NCBI GenBank assembly: GCA_004764695.1
Contig: SMSO01000034.1
Span: forward strand, 451,501-515,500
Length of the DNA: 64,000 nucleotides
Direction: 5' to 3'
Source: Schizochytrium sp. TIO01
Lineage: Eukaryota; Sar; Bigyra; Thraustochytrida; Thraustochytriidae
Part shown: positions 42,183 through 53,160 of the stretch, piece after piece
Layout of the letters: each line of letters begins with the position of its first letter
Numbering within the stretch: position 1 is the stretch's first letter
Notes under the pieces: model-generated
What the model was told of the DNA's origin: nothing
Databases searched by the model: none
The model's input: the letters and a program-made list of their open reading frames with translations, nothing else
Made by a program: the position numbers and the translations under genes

Positions 42183-43955
42183 CTAGTTCGTGTTGAGAGC
42201 GGAGGTGGCGGCCCACTCGGGGAACTCGCTAAGGTCTCCGAATACACGGCCAGTGCCAAATACGAAAGGGATGGTAAGAGCGATCGAAGCGATCTTGACA
42301 ATGATACCACCCTTGAACATGTCGTAAAAGGTCATGCCTTCGCAAGCAGCAAAAGCGATGGTGGAAGGCGGTGTGGCAGTCGGCAAGAGGTATGCGAAGG
42401 AAGCCGCAACAGTTGCCGGAAGACCAAGGAGAAGAGGGTTGATCTGCTGCTGTACTGCAAGCTCGAGAAGGATAGGGCCAAAGAGCGTGATGGAGGCAGT
42501 GTTACTGATGAGCTCGGTGATCAGACTGACAATGACAGTGACGACAAGGACGAGAACAGCCGGGGAGAGAGATGCAGCGCTGGAGATGAGGCTGGAGATC
42601 TCGAGGGAGAGGCCGCTGGATGACACAGAGCTGGCGATCGCGAAACCGGCACCCATGAGGAGAAGAACACCCCAGGGAAGACGCTTGAAGGCACTCTCAT
42701 CGAGAAGCATGCGGCCAGACTTGCTAGAAGACGGGATAAAGTAGAGGGAAACAGCGCCAAGAACAGCAATGGTGCCGTCATCGATGTAGCCGTACCATAC
42801 GCCGTCGTTGTCCTCGCAGGAGACCTCGCGGGTGTAAGTATCGTCAGAGCAGTAGCCCAAGAAAGGGTCAATGGCGTAAGGGCGCACAATCCACAACATG
42901 ACCATGATGAAGAGCACAATTCCGAGAACAATTTCGTCACGAGTGACAGGTCCAAGGCTGGCACGCTCGCGGGCAAGATTGGCCGGGTTGAGGTCGAGCT
43001 TGAGACCACGCATAAAGATGAACCAGATCGAGAGCCAAGCAATGATCATGACCACGAAAGTGAGGGGAAATGCGAAGGCAAGCCAGTTCTGGAAAGTCAA
43101 TGCAGGTGCAGACGGGAAAGTACCGCTGTAAAGCAAAGAGAAGACGAGGTTGGGGACTGTGCCGATGATAGTGGCGGTACCTCCAGTGGTGGCAGCAAAA
43201 GCGACGCCGAGAAGAGAAGCCTTCTCAAAACGCTTGCCGTCAGGGCCAGAGTTGCGGCCTTCAAGGAAACCCTTGACGACGGGGACCATAAGAATAGTTG
43301 TGGAGGTGTTACTGGCAAACATGGAAATGACGCCAGTGATGAGCATAAAGCCGAGCAGCACAAGAGGAGGGCGAGTACCGCAGAACTTGAGAGCCCAGAG
43401 AGCAAAGCGTTTGTGTGCCATGGCATCTTCGACGGCAAGAACAACGACGAAGGCACCAAGAAAGAGGAAGGAAATGTGGTTGTAGTACAGGGCAGCAAGA
43501 GTGCGGCCACGGGACACGGAGGCCAACGGGTAGAGGATGAGAGGGAGGAGTGAAGTGACGGCGATGGGTACGACTTCACAACACCAGTAAATGACGATGA
43601 AGAGCGTCATTGCAAGAGCCTCGTTGGCCTTGGGGTTCTCCTCGGAGATCTCGATGTTGGCCATAATAATGGCAGCAAGAGGGCCGAGCACGAGGCCAAT
43701 CTTCTGGACAAGGCCGAATTGCCTCCACCAGCCGAAAGGGAAGACCTCGAGGCATGGGGCATCGACGCGCTCTAGAACCTCAGGCTTCTCAACATCGATG
43801 TTGCCATCAGAACCAGCTTGGGGACGTTCGCCGTCCTGAAAGTTGAAAGACTCCGGCACAGCAGGTGCAGATGATGGGGAGGAAGTCATGGGCTCCACAT
43901 GTCCATCACTGACAGGCTCAAGGCCGCTGGTGTTGTTGTTGTTGTGCGGCAGCAT
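42183..43955 (-). CDS. DASS/SLC13-family Na+-coupled anion transporter, paralogue 2
   Basis: 590 residues. Same architecture as its paralogues: polar N-terminus with the PESFNF motif, helices from about residue 85, SNT motifs at 215-217 and 484-486, TGGTATIIGT loop and LLPTATPPS near the end. It is about 88% identical to paralogue 3 over a 140-residue block by hand count, so these two are the closer pair. GC-rich at third positions like DASS1. Upstream sequence has three CCAAT-type boxes and the shared 15-bp element. Substrate (sulfate or a carboxylate) cannot be told; the paralogues may differ in expression more than in chemistry. Confidence 0.92.
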   Translation of the reverse strand: MLPHNNNNTSGLEPVSDGHVEPMTSSPSSAPAVPESFNFQDGERPQAGSDGNIDVEKPEVLERVDAPCLEVFPFGWWRQFGLVQKIGLVLGPLAAIIMANIEISEENPKANEALAMTLFIVIYWCCEVVPIAVTSLLPLILYPLASVSRGRTLAALYYNHISFLFLGAFVVVLAVEDAMAHKRFALWALKFCGTRPPLVLLGFMLITGVISMFASNTSTTILMVPVVKGFLEGRNSGPDGKRFEKASLLGVAFAATTGGTATIIGTVPNLVFSLLYSGTFPSAPALTFQNWLAFAFPLTFVVMIIAWLSIWFIFMRGLKLDLNPANLARERASLGPVTRDEIVLGIVLFIMVMLWIVRPYAIDPFLGYCSDDTYTREVSCEDNDGVWYGYIDDGTIAVLGAVSLYFIPSSSKSGRMLLDESAFKRLPWGVLLLMGAGFAIASSVSSSGLSLEISSLISSAASLSPAVLVLVVTVIVSLITELISNTASITLFGPILLELAVQQQINPLLLGLPATVAASFAYLLPTATPPSTIAFAACEGMTFYDMFKGGIIVKIASIALTIPFVFGTGRVFGDLSEFPEWAATSALNTN

Positions 43956-44053
43956 CTTGGACTTTGATTATATAAATGAAACCTTGATGATTTCGGTTTT
44001 GCCAACGGAGTCCGTGCAAAGCGGCTACCGTTGTTGGTTTGGTTGATTGATAG

Positions 44054-44077
44054 ATTGGTTGATTGGATTCCTCCAAT
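44054..44077 (-). promoter_or_regulatory. CCAAT-box cluster upstream of DASS2
   Basis: ATTGG at 44054-44058 and 44062-44066 (CCAAT in the gene's orientation) and CCAAT on the + strand at 44073-44077, 99-122 bp upstream of the ATG, at a typical distance for NF-Y-type sites. Confidence 0.4.
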
Positions 44078-44080
44078 CGG

Positions 44081-44095
44081 AGTTTGGGATTTGCT
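44081..44095 (-). promoter_or_regulatory. shared upstream element of DASS2
   Basis: AGTTTGGGATTTGCT (+ strand), 126 bp upstream of the ATG. Differs from the DASS3 copy at one base. Confidence 0.5.
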
Positions 44096-44269
44096 TGTTT
44101 TGCAGCGCAGCCCAAATCCAGGCATCTACATTATGAGAAACTGCAAGACTATTACAGAAATCCAGGGATCGCGCCCTTTTTCCTCTCGGGACTTGCGCAG
44201 GTACTAAACAATATACCTAGTATGGACCTTTTCACTGCTTCCCTCTACACCCTTCTTCCCTCTAGACTT

Positions 44270-44303
44270 CCTCTCTTTCTCTTTCTCTTTCTCTCTGTCT
44301 CTT
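44270..44303. repeat. TTTCTC pyrimidine tract
   Basis: CT-rich hexamer run about 320 bp upstream of the DASS2 ATG. A similar tract (26816-26840) lies about 500 bp upstream of DASS1. In gene orientation both read as GA-rich. Confidence 0.8.
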
Positions 44304-46098
44304 GTTTTTCTTTTGATTTTCCTTATTCATCATCAGTTTATTTTAAATTTATTTTTAAATTATATGCTGTAGAAAATATTTTAGTCGCATTTTATTATAA
44401 TTATTGAAAAAGTCTTTTGGGTTAAATTTTAATTAAAATTGAAAAGCTATTAGAGAGTGTTTATATACGTAGGCGCCAGCCTTAGCTCAGTCGTAAAAAT
44501 GAAGAAGAGAAAGATCATGGGATAAATGTGAATAAGGATCAACATATAGTCACGAAAATAGTTTCTGTATGCATGCAGCAAACACCATTTCATTTCAGTC
44601 AATTCAAGAGTCAGATGGCTTAAGAGAAATCGTACTCGTGCTTGGTTTGGAGCAGGCGCGTGTTCTTGTCCCTTTGAACTTTCTTGCCAGCTCGACTCGA
44701 CTCGCTTCCTACTCGAATAAATCACAGATCTTATTCATGATTATATTTATTATTTTTTTCTTTAAAAAAACACATTTTAAAGATTATAACGCACGCGCGG
44801 AGGGAATATAGCAACTTCATTCTTTCTCCAAGCTGGTTTTGGAAACTTTTTCCATTCTAAAGTCAAATGAATGCGGCATCATGACCGATTATGTAAAACT
44901 ATCGCGTCTGCAATCAAGCTGCGGCAAGCAAGCCCTTTCTTTACCCCGCGCCTCCTTGTCAAAATGTTTCGAAAAAATGGTGTTTACTTTTACAATTTTA
45001 CAATTTCAAAACAAGGAAGAAAGAAAAGAGAAGCAACCTCTTCTATGCATACCAAAGAAGTTTTAAATTTTAGAATAAAATATATTATGTTGAAAGCAGA
45101 ATATTAAGGTTTTTCTATCAAGGAGTAGACTTTTCTATTTGAAAAGTTCAAAGTAAAAGTAAAAATAGAAAAGTATGCCATTCATTTCAGTTGCGTGCAT
45201 TGTCTGTTTGCTTTCTTATGCGTGCCGTAAGTGCGACTTACTTCCTTCCACTCAGCAGTCCTAGAGCTGGCAGCGATATTCGCAACAAAGCTTCCACGCA
45301 AGAAAGAAAACAGCCAATTGCGATGAGCCCTCGCTAACCAACCCACTGGCTCCGGCCGATTCCGACTCAGAGGTCTCGCTCGCTTGCGCAAAGTGCCTTT
45401 GGTCAACAGAGTCCCAATCTTCTCCGTCTTCTTCTCCTCGTTTCCAGCCAAAGAACGAATGTCGAGGCAACACAACACAACACAACAATGAATTGCGCAC
45501 TTACAGGTTTAGTCTATAAAAAGCCAACAGCTTAAAAGGAAAGGAGGAAGAAGAGAAGTGCGCGAGAAAGAAAGAAAGAAACTAATGCGATGCAGTTTTC
45601 TTTTGTACGAAAAGTGAAAAGTGCAAATCGCAAATTCTCAGTGGCTGCGAGAAACGAGCACCACACAGAAAGAAACAAACAAACAAAGAAACAGGCACAT
45701 TCGAGCAGTTTCTTCCCAAGGACGCCTCGATCCATCCGCGCACAGCTTTGCCTCGACGCCTTGGCCCTGCTCTGTTGATGACAAATACCCACTCACTTTG
45801 ATGCTTTGGCTTTACGCGGGAGAACGTGCTTTTCTCGACTCTCTGTGTCTTTGAAACAGTAGAATTCTGTCTGAAGCAGGCGCTTGCAGAGCACCTCTGC
45901 TTAAAGGCGCATGCTCGGATTGATCATCAGGTACGCTCCCTGAAGCAGGTCGTTCAAAGCAGCGCGCGCCGTGGACGTCCGAGCAGCAAGCTTCTGTCGA
46001 ATGGCTGCGCTTAGTCTTCAAGATACGGCTCGTCGCCTTTGGGTTTCTTGCTTCATGGCGGCTCCGCTGTGTTGAAGCAGCGAAATTGAGCCCTCCAG

Positions 46099-46100
<2 letters not shown>

Positions 46101-46128
<28 letters not shown>
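46101..46128. repeat. three GAATGACA octamers
   Basis: Three perfect tandem octamers followed by a degenerate fourth. Confidence 0.85.
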
Positions 46129-46129
<1 letters not shown>

Positions 46130-49100
46130 GCAGGTGCCGTTCGTTGCTCGAGATAGCGCACATTTGATAAAACATCTGCTCAGGTTCACGAATCGGGCTC
46201 TTTGAAACGTCAAGAGAACGCTTACGACGACCAGCGACTATGAAAAGGCAGGATCGGGCCACACCTAAACCAGCCATTCATCGCATAAACAGAAGCAAGT
46301 TAGTGGCAATGTATAAGCGATAATTTTGAGATCTCAACATCATCATGCTAAACAGCAGATTCGTAGGTAGTAATGAAGGAGGGCAAACCTGTACTTTCTA
46401 AAGAAGACGATATGATGAGCATTAGATTTATTATTAGCTCTTAACATATTCCTACATGACGTCTTTCTGTAGATTTTCATAAAGTCAGCCTTGATCAGTG
46501 AGTCCTTGAGATTATTTCTTTTGGCCGCGCTTACTCGCTTCTGTTGTACTCCGGCAGCTCAATTGCAAGCGACATCCTCATCGTCTATAGCAGCCTGGTG
46601 GGTTTCTCTGCGAGCGACCGCCGTGGCCTTTCTCCAGCCAGCCGCCACCAAGTTTTTGCCTGCATTCGTGAGGTTCAGGTTGTGGCAGTTGACGGCAACG
46701 TACGTATGCTGCCCTTAGATGATGCAGTAGGAAGCACAGTAACAACGAAGTTTCGCAGGATTTTCAAAATGCCGCCATCTCCAGTAGCAGTATTAGAAAT
46801 AATGGTACGGAGCCCTTACGGTGCTGCCTCGCCTTGAAGACTGTTTCCAAGATTATTTCCAAGTCCAGGGGCGATAGCTTAATCGTGATCTTACTTGTAT
46901 ATATTTCAAGTTTGTATTCTATTTTATGACAGGTGAGGAAGAAGAACAGCTTTTTGAAGATGTTTTTTTTAATTTATTTTAAAAAATAAAATTAAAATTA
47001 ATGTTTTTAATGAACAAAAGTTATCATCATAATTGTATTTCCGAAGTCATCAAAACTCAACTTGCCTGCCAATAGGGAGAAAGAAATAGTAAAAAAAAGT
47101 TGACGAAGAAATTGGAATTGATATGGCAATTCTTCCTTATCTTTTAATGCCAAGGTGAAGAGAAGCGCAGCAACTTCCTTCTTCTCCGCATTCTCCTCCT
47201 CAGCACTGAGCCAATATTCTCTACGATCACAGTCATCCTTAAGTTGAATACGCAACACGAGCAGAAAGCCTTTTGAAAAAAGTTCCCGGAAAATAAGAGA
47301 AATAGCAATCGGATTTTCGAAAATATCGGCTACACATTTACTAGGTCAAGGTTATTCAAATTAGTTCAACTTGAACCCATCTGCGACAAAAAATCGACGG
47401 CTTTCTACAGCTAGAGCAATGAGGGACTCAAGAGATCAAGCTGTAGAGCACGATTTAATGTGTTGGTAGTAAATCGTTGTCCTCCATAGATATGGCAGGT
47501 TGATTGCGAGCAAATCCCTGCATTGGAAGCAAACAAATTGGAGTATGCAAATAGCCAGTCTTTATAGTGGGATTTCCATTGACAATCAAAGTTTCTGCAC
47601 AGTATTAATTAGCGGTCAATTCTCTATGGCCTACACTTTGCAAGATGTGAATCCAACTTTTCATTTCCATGAATTGAACAGAAAGGTCCTTGCAATAGCA
47701 CTAATGTTCTTACATTTCTGCCCTTATCCATTTCAACAAAAGCAGGAATCCTCGAACCCTGAGCAGAAAACCTCTTCCTCGAGACTCCAGAAGCAACCTT
47801 CTTCTTCAGCTCTTCGACTTTTCACAAAATATAAAGTTGACCATAATGTAAAGTTGAGCCGGGAAATAAAACAAATGCAAATGTCTCATTTTCCTTACAA
47901 CTTGCACTCCTTCCGTAAGCAGTCCCAGTCGGGGTGTCAGTGCTTACACTGTTACACTTACCTAAGAACCATGTATATCAAAAATGCTGCAAATGCAGTC
48001 ATTCTTAATTCTGGCTTCGTTTCTAAGCCTTTGCAACTGCGGCATCGTCATCTTCGCGTGCGACCAAAACTGCGCACGATTGTACCCAGCTTGCTAAAGT
48101 ACCTTGACTTCGTTCATAGACTCTATATGTGTCGACCAGCTGCACCAGTTGCTCTGAATCCTGCTCCAATCTCCTCCAAAAAGGCATTGAACAATGTTCT
48201 TATAACCTTTCCACCCCTTAGACTTTTGTTCAAGCACTTGTCTCAAGTCTGTGTGGCTTGTCTCCGAACTAGACACGAGCTTAAGCCCCGCCTCGGACAA
48301 TCAAGCTCGCCACCACGAACTTGAACAGCCTCAAACTTGAGCCATCATCAGCTTTTGCTATGTCTCCACCGAAGATGCTAAGATTCTATTTGCATGGGGC
48401 ACCGTCCGCACTTGTAATAATCATTAAATAGTAGTAAGCAAGAGAGGGAGAACTTTCTGAGAAAGGAAACAAAGAACCACTGCTTGCAATCTTAGCAATG
48501 GAAAAGAAAGAAGCACGCACTAAAAGGACCTCACGGCTTGGCACGAGTCGCTTACATTTGCAAGGCCTTTGTTTGTGGCGACCATCTTTGTAAATCGAAG
48601 AAGTCCTCCGAAATCAACAATTTAAGATCAATGGCAGCGAAATGTTTGTGAAGGGAGCAGCACTTCGTAGTTAGTTAGTTCATCCTGTGTACTATTTCTT
48701 CGAGGAAGGCTTTTTATTGTTTTATTGATTTATATTTATTGGTTTTAGTTCCATGGAGGTGTCCTTTATCATTTCATAAACCATTTGTCCTTCTTTTTAA
48801 TTTACAAATAAATAAATAAATAAAAATAGTTTCTTGAAACTTCAAAGCGCGCGTATTCATTTATATAATATATATATTTGAAATTTTTGATTAAATTTAA
48901 ATAAAATAAAAATATCGAAAATATCGGCTTCAAATCTGTTTATCTTATAAACTAAAACAAAATATAAGATGAAGTGGAAATGAAGTAGGTACTGCAAAAG
49001 ATCTCCTGGTGCTGAAGAACTGCGACAGGTTCAAGATTGTGCTGCCGAGCCACACACGCGCAAAAGCTTCGGCTCTTGAGCCGCTGACACCGCAACCATT

Positions 49101-51392
49101 ATCCAGCGAAAACATATATCAGCCGCATCTTTCGGAACTCCCCTACATCGAGTATGGTATCTTGTTGAACAAGACTGTAATGAAGCTAGTCACAGTGAAG
49201 AAGAGGAATCGAAGTGGGAGCTCACAACCCTTTTTCATTTCCTTATCAGAGTGCATCTGCGGCTTTACACCTCTTTTTCAAATGAAAAATTAGAATAAGT
49301 CTCACTTTAACTTCGTTTTATCGACGTCATCGTTGCTGACGCGTAGATAGAGAGTGATAAGGAGGAGGACGAGAGAGTCACTTTAATTCTTTCAGACTTT
49401 TTGAGAGGGTGGCCGCCGCTTTTCTACCTGCTAGCCCAAGTATAAGAATAAGAGTTTTCACAAACTCGTGCGAGAACTTTTTCTTTTCCTTTTCCTTTCT
49501 TTTTTTCTCTAATAAAGTAGGACTTTTAGTCTTTGTTTTACACTCGAAATTATTAAATGAATACATACATATATATTTTATTTTTATTTATTTTTTAATC
49601 GTTCAAGGTCATGAGTCTTTTGGTTGTATGTCGCAGCTTCGAAGCAGCATTGTAATGATCAATCTTTTAAGCATTGATGTCCTGTAATTAAAGGCACCTA
49701 TTCATGCACTAAGCTCGTGGACGTATGAATGAAGGCGAGTTATGTTTCTCTCTGAGAATGTCAACCACACAACCTACGGCCATCTCCCCACTAACACTTC
49801 GACATACCGTGGCGATTTATTTCTAGGACTCCGCTTTTCCCATTCTTATGCTTATCCATAACTAGAATGTATGCTAATTAACGTAAACCACAATCATTCG
49901 AATTGAAAAGAAAAGTGCAGTCTCTCTCTCTCTCTGACTGATACTAAAGAATAAAATAGAATGTTCTTTATCGATATTTTCTTTTCTCATTGAATCGAAA
50001 GTGTTCTGTACACATTCTCTGAGAAGGCAGAGCAACTACAACCAAAGTGGACAAGTGGACAAGTGGATCAAGTCCGCAGCCGACCAACCAATTCGCTCTC
50101 AGCTCGTGAAATGTTTCCCCCTCTAAGCTCTGCCTATCGCCGACTCGGCTCGTCGTGACTCGGCTCGGCTCGAATCAGTCTTCCTGCTCAGCAGCTGGAT
50201 AGTGTTCTGGTGATACCACTGCCGTCTTTTGAAAGGAAAAAAGTGACTGATGCATTTCTAAAAATTACTATTCAAATATAAATTAACTTACTCAACTTTC
50301 CTGACAGAACAAAATATAAAACAATAAAAAACAATATATATATATTTATACAACACACATCTCAACATGACACGAGATCAGAAATGCAGAAAATCGTGGA
50401 CGATAACAACCAAAACTCCGTCCTCCACAATTACTACTCGCAAGGACCTCCTTCTGGCCGGCCCTAGCAGAGCCAACCATGCAGCAGCAGAAACCACATA
50501 GTTTATTCTGCGTGTTTGATGGATGATTGATAGCAGCAGCCAGAGTCTCCCCTTTTCGGCGCCTACGTAGGTATCCTCTCTTTCTTTTCTCTATCCATGT
50601 TCCAAATAAACACCCCACAGTTGTGCGCTAGAACTGACACGAAGCAACATAGAGGACCCCGTCAAAGAAGCATCCGCGAAAGCTGCCAGAGCAGAGTAGA
50701 AAGCAGCCAGCAAGAGCTTCTTCGTGCTGCGGTGAGGGCAGCAGGAAAGCTGTAGCTTCTGCTGCCTCGTGGACATGCGCAGTTGCTAGCTTCGGCAACC
50801 TTCCGCCCAGCTCTTCATACGCGTTAGCATGGCTTCAGTAGTTTCCTGTCTTTTTTTGGTTTTTCCAGCATCGTGACACCTACTCATTACTGTCATTGCT
50901 GTCATGATTATTCATTTATTGATTTATTTACAAAAACAAAAAAAACTGAAGCGCTTTTTAGTTTTGAAAATAGTAGTACTCTAAAGATTTGTTTTTTAAA
51001 TTTATCTTTTAATAATTTGTTTTACCTGTAGCTAGAAAAAAGAGGACTAAATAAAATAACAGCAAGAGGACACAGAAGAAGAGTTGGCGCCTGTAAATTT
51101 AACTCTCACGCTCTCGCTCTCTCTTCCTCGTCCGGGACGAGCGTTGGCAGAGGCTGGGTTTGGCTTGCGCCGCGCTGTCTCTCGGTCCCAGCCTGGGCGT
51201 CAAGCGCATCTTCCCTCGCACGGCTCCGCTTATCCGCGATCAAAGGCTTCGGATGAGCGATTCGCGAGGCCTGAGCAAATGATGTTGGCTCAATCTCTCT
51301 CTATTCAAGAGCAGCGGTTTCGCGAGCTCTGAACACGCATTGCCTTTCAACCAATACATAATAAACATCAATCAAAGGAAATGCTCGCTTTC

Positions 51393-51394
51393 CT

Positions 51395-51442
<48 letters not shown>
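51393..51442. repeat. TTTC microsatellite
   Basis: About twelve CTTT units followed by a T-rich tract. Confidence 0.9.
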
Positions 51443-52246
51443 TTTTTTTTCTTCATTTTTTTTCTTTTGGGTTTTGAGAGAAAGAAAGACAACTTGAAAT
51501 GGACTCGCGGCCATCCGAAACTTGAACGTCTGGGTAATGCATGGGCTTGAAGACCTCTGACTTACAAAGAAGAGATGGCCATTTACATTTTACAGAGCCC
51601 TCTCTCTGTACCAAGCATCGTCTCGAGCTTGTTCGAAGTATGATATGGAGTTCATATTCATTTACAACCCAGAGAGGATGGAAATGGCGGCATGCATTTA
51701 TTTGCGTGTGTTTTACTATCCGCCACAGGAAAATAATTACAACGATTGCTGTGAGTTTCTCTGCTGCAAGTACTAACTAGGTACTATGATGATGACGATT
51801 CGAAAGAAAGGTACGTACCTATTGTGCAACACACGAAAGTCCTCGAATCTCTAATCTAATCATTATTGCTATTGTTCGTTCAAGTTTACTTTACAATCCT
51901 GTATTTGTTTAATTTTTCAGAATTGAGTTGTTATAGTTACATGGTTATTAAAATAAGAATGAGACTAATTTTAAAATACAAATAAAAATTCAACACCAAA
52001 GAGTGGCAAGAACCAGAAAGCATTGCATTGCATTGCATTGCATCGCATTTCATTCCATTCCAGGAAGGGGTGGGCTGGGTCGAGTGAGAGCAGCTCTGCT
52101 TCTGCCATTTGTTTCAGCTTTTGCCGTCGCTACTTCTATGATCCTGTCGACGAGGGAGGTTTACAGGCCCAGCCAAGATCAACCAAGGCAGCGGGGGTTT
52201 ACTTGCTTGCTTGCTTGCTTCAGGCCCCTTTCTGTGCTGATGAGCC

Positions 52247-52279
52247 ATACATTCATACATACATACATACATACATACA
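52247..52279. repeat. CATA microsatellite
   Basis: About eight CATA units, preceded by CTTG tetramers at 52202-52221 and ATTGC pentamers at 52021-52045. Confidence 0.9.
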
Positions 52280-53103
52280 CCATACACATATAATATAATG
52301 TATCCCGATTTCCTTCTTTTCCCGAGTCAATCCTTTTCTGTTCTAGTTTTCTTTTCTTTCTGCCTGCGTGAGAAGACGCGCAAGCAGCGTGGGAATTCTC
52401 AGCGACAGCGGCGAGAACACATGGAACGTAATGCATGGGGATTGGAACAGGAGAACGTGAAGAACGCGAGACCGTCTTGACTCCCTAAGCAAGCAAGCGA
52501 GGTCTTGGAGAAGGCAGCAGCAAAGAACGAGAGAAGACGAGAGAATGCAGCATAGGACATCCATCCATCCGCAGGGGCTGAAGGCACTGCAAAGCGAAGT
52601 TCAGGGTTACTCTTTGCAGTGTCACTCTCCGGCAGCGAGAAAGCGCTCTTGGGAGCGGATGATTGGCGAAGACTTTGAAGGTGTGGAGAATGAATGTCCA
52701 GCCAGGCATGCCTCAAAATGGATGGCGGGAATGGCGTGTTCTGGCGAGATTTGTACAGGGTTCTCGCCAGGAACTCGCGATCAATATCTGGGTGCGGAAT
52801 TCTGCAAAGCGAGAGGACGGAACAGCGCTTTGCGAATAATTTTACGAGCGACTGAGCATCTCGTGAATCGAGGGGCCAGAGGCTTGGAGGGGGCGGAGTT
52901 GGCGGAAGCGAAAGACACGCGTGGCCAACAGTGTGGATGTTTCGTGCGGGCAAAACTGCGCAAAAGGGAAGACGAATCGCCCCTGCAAGCGGGTTTCCCG
53001 TGGACCACGACGTTACCAGCTGGCACCACAGCTTATGTATGGTCACATAGAGGATCTCAACAGAGCTTGTACAATTTTCAATCACGCTGTCAAGAAAGTC
53101 TAA

Positions 53104-53160
53104 TCTCAACAATCTCAACATTCTCAACATTCTCAACATTCTCAACATTCTCAACATTCT
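53104..53160. repeat. 9-bp tandem repeat CTCAACATT
   Basis: Six near-perfect units; the first differs at one base. The unit length is a multiple of three, so any frame across it stays open and encodes a tripeptide repeat. Confidence 0.9.

Noticed and set aside
47500-48324. 274-codon plus-strand frame in the gene-poor tract
   Set aside because: The upstream end starts at TTG rather than ATG, composition is that of surrounding non-coding DNA, and no domain or signal is visible. Transcript evidence could revive it.
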